Of a stretch of DNA of 64,000 nt, positions 61,304 to 64,000 are shown piece by piece. Origin of the DNA: Alkalibacterium sp. GTDB taxonomy: Bacteria; Bacillota; Bacilli; Lactobacillales; Carnobacteriaceae_A. The position numbers and the translations under genes are program-made. How positions within the stretch are numbered: position 1 is the first letter of the stretch; every line of letters starts with the position of its first letter. The notes below the pieces were generated by a model, which worked only from the letters and a program-made list of their open reading frames with translations, was not told the origin of the DNA and ran no database searches. The stretch is taken from the NCBI GenBank assembly GCA_020832185.1, contig JAFIFE010000011.1, positions 186,001 through 250,000 of the forward strand, read 5' to 3'.

Positions 61304-61897
61304 TTAATACCTGTCGGGACTTTCTTTGACCATAAAGTGATAGTCTATTTTCTGAAGGTCTATTTTTTCCGAGAATCCATATTTCAAATACAGATGTCTT
61401 GCACGTGCATTGCTTTTCAGAACGTATAAACTGAGTTTTCCGGCCTTCGGATCACGGGTAACCATCTCATCTAAAGCTGAAAGAATGGCATGCCCCAGGT
61501 TCTGGTTTCGATGGCCTTCCTTTACCACTATGAAATCGATATACCACTCGTCAGACTCTGGGGTACGGTTAGTTTCCCATCCCACTTTTATGAAGGATAT
61601 AAAGTCCCTCCACCCGATTTTCTTAATGACAGCTAGCGCTTTCGCACCTAATCTTATGCTGGGCCGGATTTTCTGTCTTGTGCTCACACCGAATGCCGCA
61701 GCAACCTCTTTTCCCACTTTGACAGTGTAAACTGACATACCGAAGGCATTTGCTTCCTCCAGCCAAATCAGTTTCACTATCTTCTGAATCATCTGCTTGT
61801 TTAATGAGGTTTTTCCAGAAAATTTCGCATAAAAAGCATTAGCTACCATTTGACTAACTAGTTCTGATTCATCCACGTCCATATGTGTGATTTTCAT
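61304..61897 (-). CDS. GNAT family acetyltransferase
   Basis: A 197-residue single-domain GNAT. The acetyl-CoA loop reads EGHRNQNLGHAIL, preceded by WYIDFIVVK and followed by LKSNARARHLYLKYGF, as in the family. Substrate unknown. The ATG follows AGAAGGGAG. It stands alone, divergent from the acetyltransferase at 62047. Confidence 0.88.
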   Translation of the reverse strand: MKITHMDVDESELVSQMVANAFYAKFSGKTSLNKQMIQKIVKLIWLEEANAFGMSVYTVKVGKEVAAAFGVSTRQKIRPSIRLGAKALAVIKKIGWRDFISFIKVGWETNRTPESDEWYIDFIVVKEGHRNQNLGHAILSALDEMVTRDPKAGKLSLYVLKSNARARHLYLKYGFSEKIDLQKIDYHFMVKESPDRY

Positions 61898-62046
61898 TGT
61901 TGTATACTCCCTTCTATATTGGTCATTCTTAGTGTAACAATAGATTAGAAAAATATCTTCAGTGACGGGTCATTCTGCATAGTCACGTTTTATGGATGTT
62001 CAAATATGGTATACTGTTGAAGATTATATATAGAAAGGGCGATTTT

Positions 62047-62700
62047 ATGCCTCAGAATCCCATTAGTTACAGACCCCTAGAAAAAAAAGACTTTAAAGGT
62101 TTAGCAGCCGTCATCAGTGACACATGGCACTATGAGAAAATCTCATCGCCTTTCACTGCCACTCACCTGGCGTATGCGTTTTTGTATTCGAGTTTAGCAC
62201 ATCATACCTATACACAAATCGCCATCAAGGAAGATACTCCTGTAGGTCTAATTATTGGACGAACCAATACTGTTCCTTTTCAGCATAAACGCTACTATGT
62301 TCATCTGTTTTTCCATTTGTTTTTATTGGTGTTTACTTCTGAAGGAAAGCAGGCTATTCAGTCATTCAGACGCAACACTCAAGTCACTCACGCTCTGCTT
62401 AAGTTGACTTATGAATCCTATGACGGTGAAGTACTGCTTTTCGCAGTCGACAAGTCCACCAGGGGCAACGGTGTGGGATCGACTCTGTTTAATGGCTACC
62501 TTACCTACTTAAGAAGTGAGGGGGCACGCACCTTTTACCTGTTTACCGACACAAGCTGCTCCTATACGTTTTATGAGCACAAAGGCTTAAAGCGTATTGG
62601 TGCACTTACACGCAGGATGCCGTTTTTACAGAAGGAAATTAGTTTTTTCCTGTACAGAGGGGACCTTCAGGGCGGAGACATAACAATCGATCATAACTAA
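62047..62700 (+). CDS. GNAT family acetyltransferase
   Basis: A 217-residue GNAT. ISYRPLEKKDFKGLAAVI begins the fold; the acetyl-CoA loop is VDKSTRGNGVGSTLFNGYL, and the C-terminal FYEHKGLKRIG is typical. A hydrophobic insert YYVHLFFHLFLLVF around residue 85 is unusual. The ATG at 62047 follows AAAGGGCG; the longer frame from 61996 has no ribosome binding site. Substrate unknown; divergent from the preceding GNAT gene. Confidence 0.85.
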   Translation: MPQNPISYRPLEKKDFKGLAAVISDTWHYEKISSPFTATHLAYAFLYSSLAHHTYTQIAIKEDTPVGLIIGRTNTVPFQHKRYYVHLFFHLFLLVFTSEGKQAIQSFRRNTQVTHALLKLTYESYDGEVLLFAVDKSTRGNGVGSTLFNGYLTYLRSEGARTFYLFTDTSCSYTFYEHKGLKRIGALTRRMPFLQKEISFFLYRGDLQGGDITIDHN

Positions 62701-62703
62701 ATT

Positions 62704-62748
62704 AAGAGCCATCACTTCGTAGACTACAGCTACTAGTGATGGCTCTCT
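62704..62748. terminator. Bidirectional terminator
   Basis: AGAGCCATCACT (62705-62716) pairs exactly with AGTGATGGCTCT (62735-62746), between convergent genes. Confidence 0.8.
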
Positions 62749-62770
62749 TATATTCCTATGAACTTACTGA

Positions 62771-64000
62771 TTATGCGGTTTTATTACGACCTTTACGGTT
62801 TGGATTGAATTTGACCAGACCAAAAATCAGGAACGCAACCGTAATAACAGTTGAAATGATCAAAAAGACTACAGGACCAAACTGATAGATGAACGGTAAA
62901 GAAGCTGCCGTCACCAGTCCTCCTCCAACAAATGGTTCAAATAGAATCTGTTTGTAACCGAATCCCATTAACGCCGGAGTCTGATATTCAGGATCTGCAA
63001 TTTTCATGAGCAGCAAGCCCGTTGCCGTCATCCCGGTTGCTTGTCCAAAATCACCTAACCCTCTTTCAAACCAGTGTTCCGGTATCATACGTGGGCCTAA
63101 ATACAAGAATGCAAATACATTCCATGCAGTCGCCACGATTGCCAGCAGCATAAACGGAATAAAGTTTGCCCCGATTACTTGAAGGGATAAGGTTGCAAGT
63201 GCAGAAACAAGCAAGACATCCAGTGCAAAACCGGAGATTTTGCTGATTAAATTCTGATCGATATACATATTGATATCTAATCTATCGAAGAAAATCTGAA
63301 CAATGACTCCCCCGATCATTGCAAGTGGGAAAAGTGGCACGTAGGGGAATAAGAGCACATCTGTCCATGCTCCCCATGTTGCAGCCTCAAGTAAAATCAA
63401 GCCTTGCTGAAGTGCATATCCAATCGCGATCGCGACAGCAACTAAAGAAAGATGCAGAGCTAGCGGTTCAATGGCTTTAGCCTCTTTAACCTGTGGCTCC
63501 ATTTCAAATCCATAAGATTCTCCTAATCGCTCTCGCTCTTCTTCTGTAAAGTATTCTTTTCCTCCGACATGTTTTGCGAAGCCTTTTCTGAATCCAATAT
63601 TTATGATGAGGATTCCGGCAACGACTCCCACTAAGATCCCCACTGTAGCTAGACCTAAAGCTAAGTCGGCTCCTTCTGGAAAGCCTAGATTCACAAATGT
63701 ATCGGCTAATCCAGCTGCTGTTCCGTGACCACCCACGAAACTGATCTCAATCAATGCCCCTGCCAATGGATTCATACCAAATAACGGCGTTAATACAAGC
63801 ATTGTCAGTAACAGTCCGATGACATATTGTCCCCAGGATACAGCCTGACCCATAACAATCTGCGGTCCGGCAACGCGCCAGATTTTTTTGACCCCTGGTA
63901 CTTTTTTCCCTAAAAATAACGCCGCAAAGACGATATTAATAAACATCCCAGGTAATGGACGCCAGACATCTAAAATGAACTCAGGAATCAATCCATTGTA
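62771..64000 (-). CDS. Sodium/glutamate symporter-like protein, 5' end missing
   Basis: At least 409 residues of a GltS (ESS family) sodium:glutamate symporter. The frame is open to the right edge of the window, so the N-terminus is outside. Family text: WRPLPGMFINIVFAALFLG, GGHGTAAGLADTF (a re-entrant loop), and GFGQATGMTATGLLLM-like DFGQATGMTATGLLL. A cytoplasmic insert with FTEEERERLGESYGFEMEP separates the halves. Glutamate is the known substrate of the family; this longer subgroup is less studied. Confidence 0.85.
   Translation of the reverse strand, partial: YNGLIPEFILDVWRPLPGMFINIVFAALFLGKKVPGVKKIWRVAGPQIVMGQAVSWGQYVIGLLLTMLVLTPLFGMNPLAGALIEISFVGGHGTAAGLADTFVNLGFPEGADLALGLATVGILVGVVAGILIINIGFRKGFAKHVGGKEYFTEEERERLGESYGFEMEPQVKEAKAIEPLALHLSLVAVAIAIGYALQQGLILLEAATWGAWTDVLLFPYVPLFPLAMIGGVIVQIFFDRLDINMYIDQNLISKISGFALDVLLVSALATLSLQVIGANFIPFMLLAIVATAWNVFAFLYLGPRMIPEHWFERGLGDFGQATGMTATGLLLMKIADPEYQTPALMGFGYKQILFEPFVGGGLVTAASLPFIYQFGPVVFLIISTVITVAFLIFGLVKFNPNRKGRNKTA

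Overview
The window looks like chromosomal DNA of a low-to-mid GC Firmicute of the order Lactobacillales, most like a Carnobacteriaceae member such as Alkalibacterium or Marinilactibacillus. That assignment is inferred from the combination seen here: T-box control of pheST and metNIQ, a mannose PTS driven by RpoN and LevR, a staphyloxanthin-type C30 carotenoid cluster, very acidic secreted lipoproteins and AGGAGG ribosome binding sites. No rRNA, tRNA, CRISPR array, intact insertion sequence or prophage was seen.

Layout. 1-8100, minus strand: trxA, mutS2, cvpA, zapA, then pheST behind a Phe T-box. 8100-10330: a HxlR-family regulator and mgtE behind an M-box Mg riboswitch. 10490-18980: an acidic lipoprotein, an SDR, a YibE/F membrane protein, an HD protein, an rRNA methyltransferase, an M23 peptidase and two coupled acetyltransferases. 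19076-24387: an M3 peptidase, rpoN, a four-unit tandem repeat of about 105 bp and an amidase. 24748-26292: amino-acid ABC binding protein and permease without an ATPase. 26363-32742: mannose PTS (IIB, IIAB, IIC, IID) with its LevR-type activator. 33005-35218: two related acidic lipoproteins, one with a single 140-residue domain and one with two copies. 35433-38843: glutathione peroxidase, a P1B ATPase and a CatE-like dioxygenase. 38902-42980: carotenoid genes crtM, crtP, crtQ, crtO. 43156-48856: transporters and small proteins (OFA-type MFS, AEC, aldo/keto reductase, a PspC mini-protein, CorA-like and ZIP-like). 48903-53430: riboflavin operon ribD-ribE-ribBA-ribH plus a coupled HAD phosphatase, under an FMN riboswitch. 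53430-64000: thiolase, metNIQ under a Met T-box, ackA, cutC, an APC permease, two acetyltransferases and a truncated GltS-type symporter.

How the parts fit. The clearest circuit is the sigma-54 one. rpoN at 20.9 kb, the activator levR at 29.9-32.7 kb and a consensus -24/-12 promoter at 29772-29787 sit together, and repeated ACACACT/AGTGTGT half-sites lie before both levR and the PTS operon. Riboflavin, methionine uptake, Phe-tRNA synthetase and Mg uptake each have a recognisable RNA switch. Shared DNA motifs suggest thiol or electrophile-stress control of trxA and the dioxygenase, and catabolite control of three loci.

Most genes are ordinary housekeeping or accessory functions. The least explained items are the tandem repeat at 22.4-22.8 kb, the repeat-domain lipoproteins, the hairpin-bridged ribosome binding site of the ZIP-like gene and the two-terminator FMN leader.
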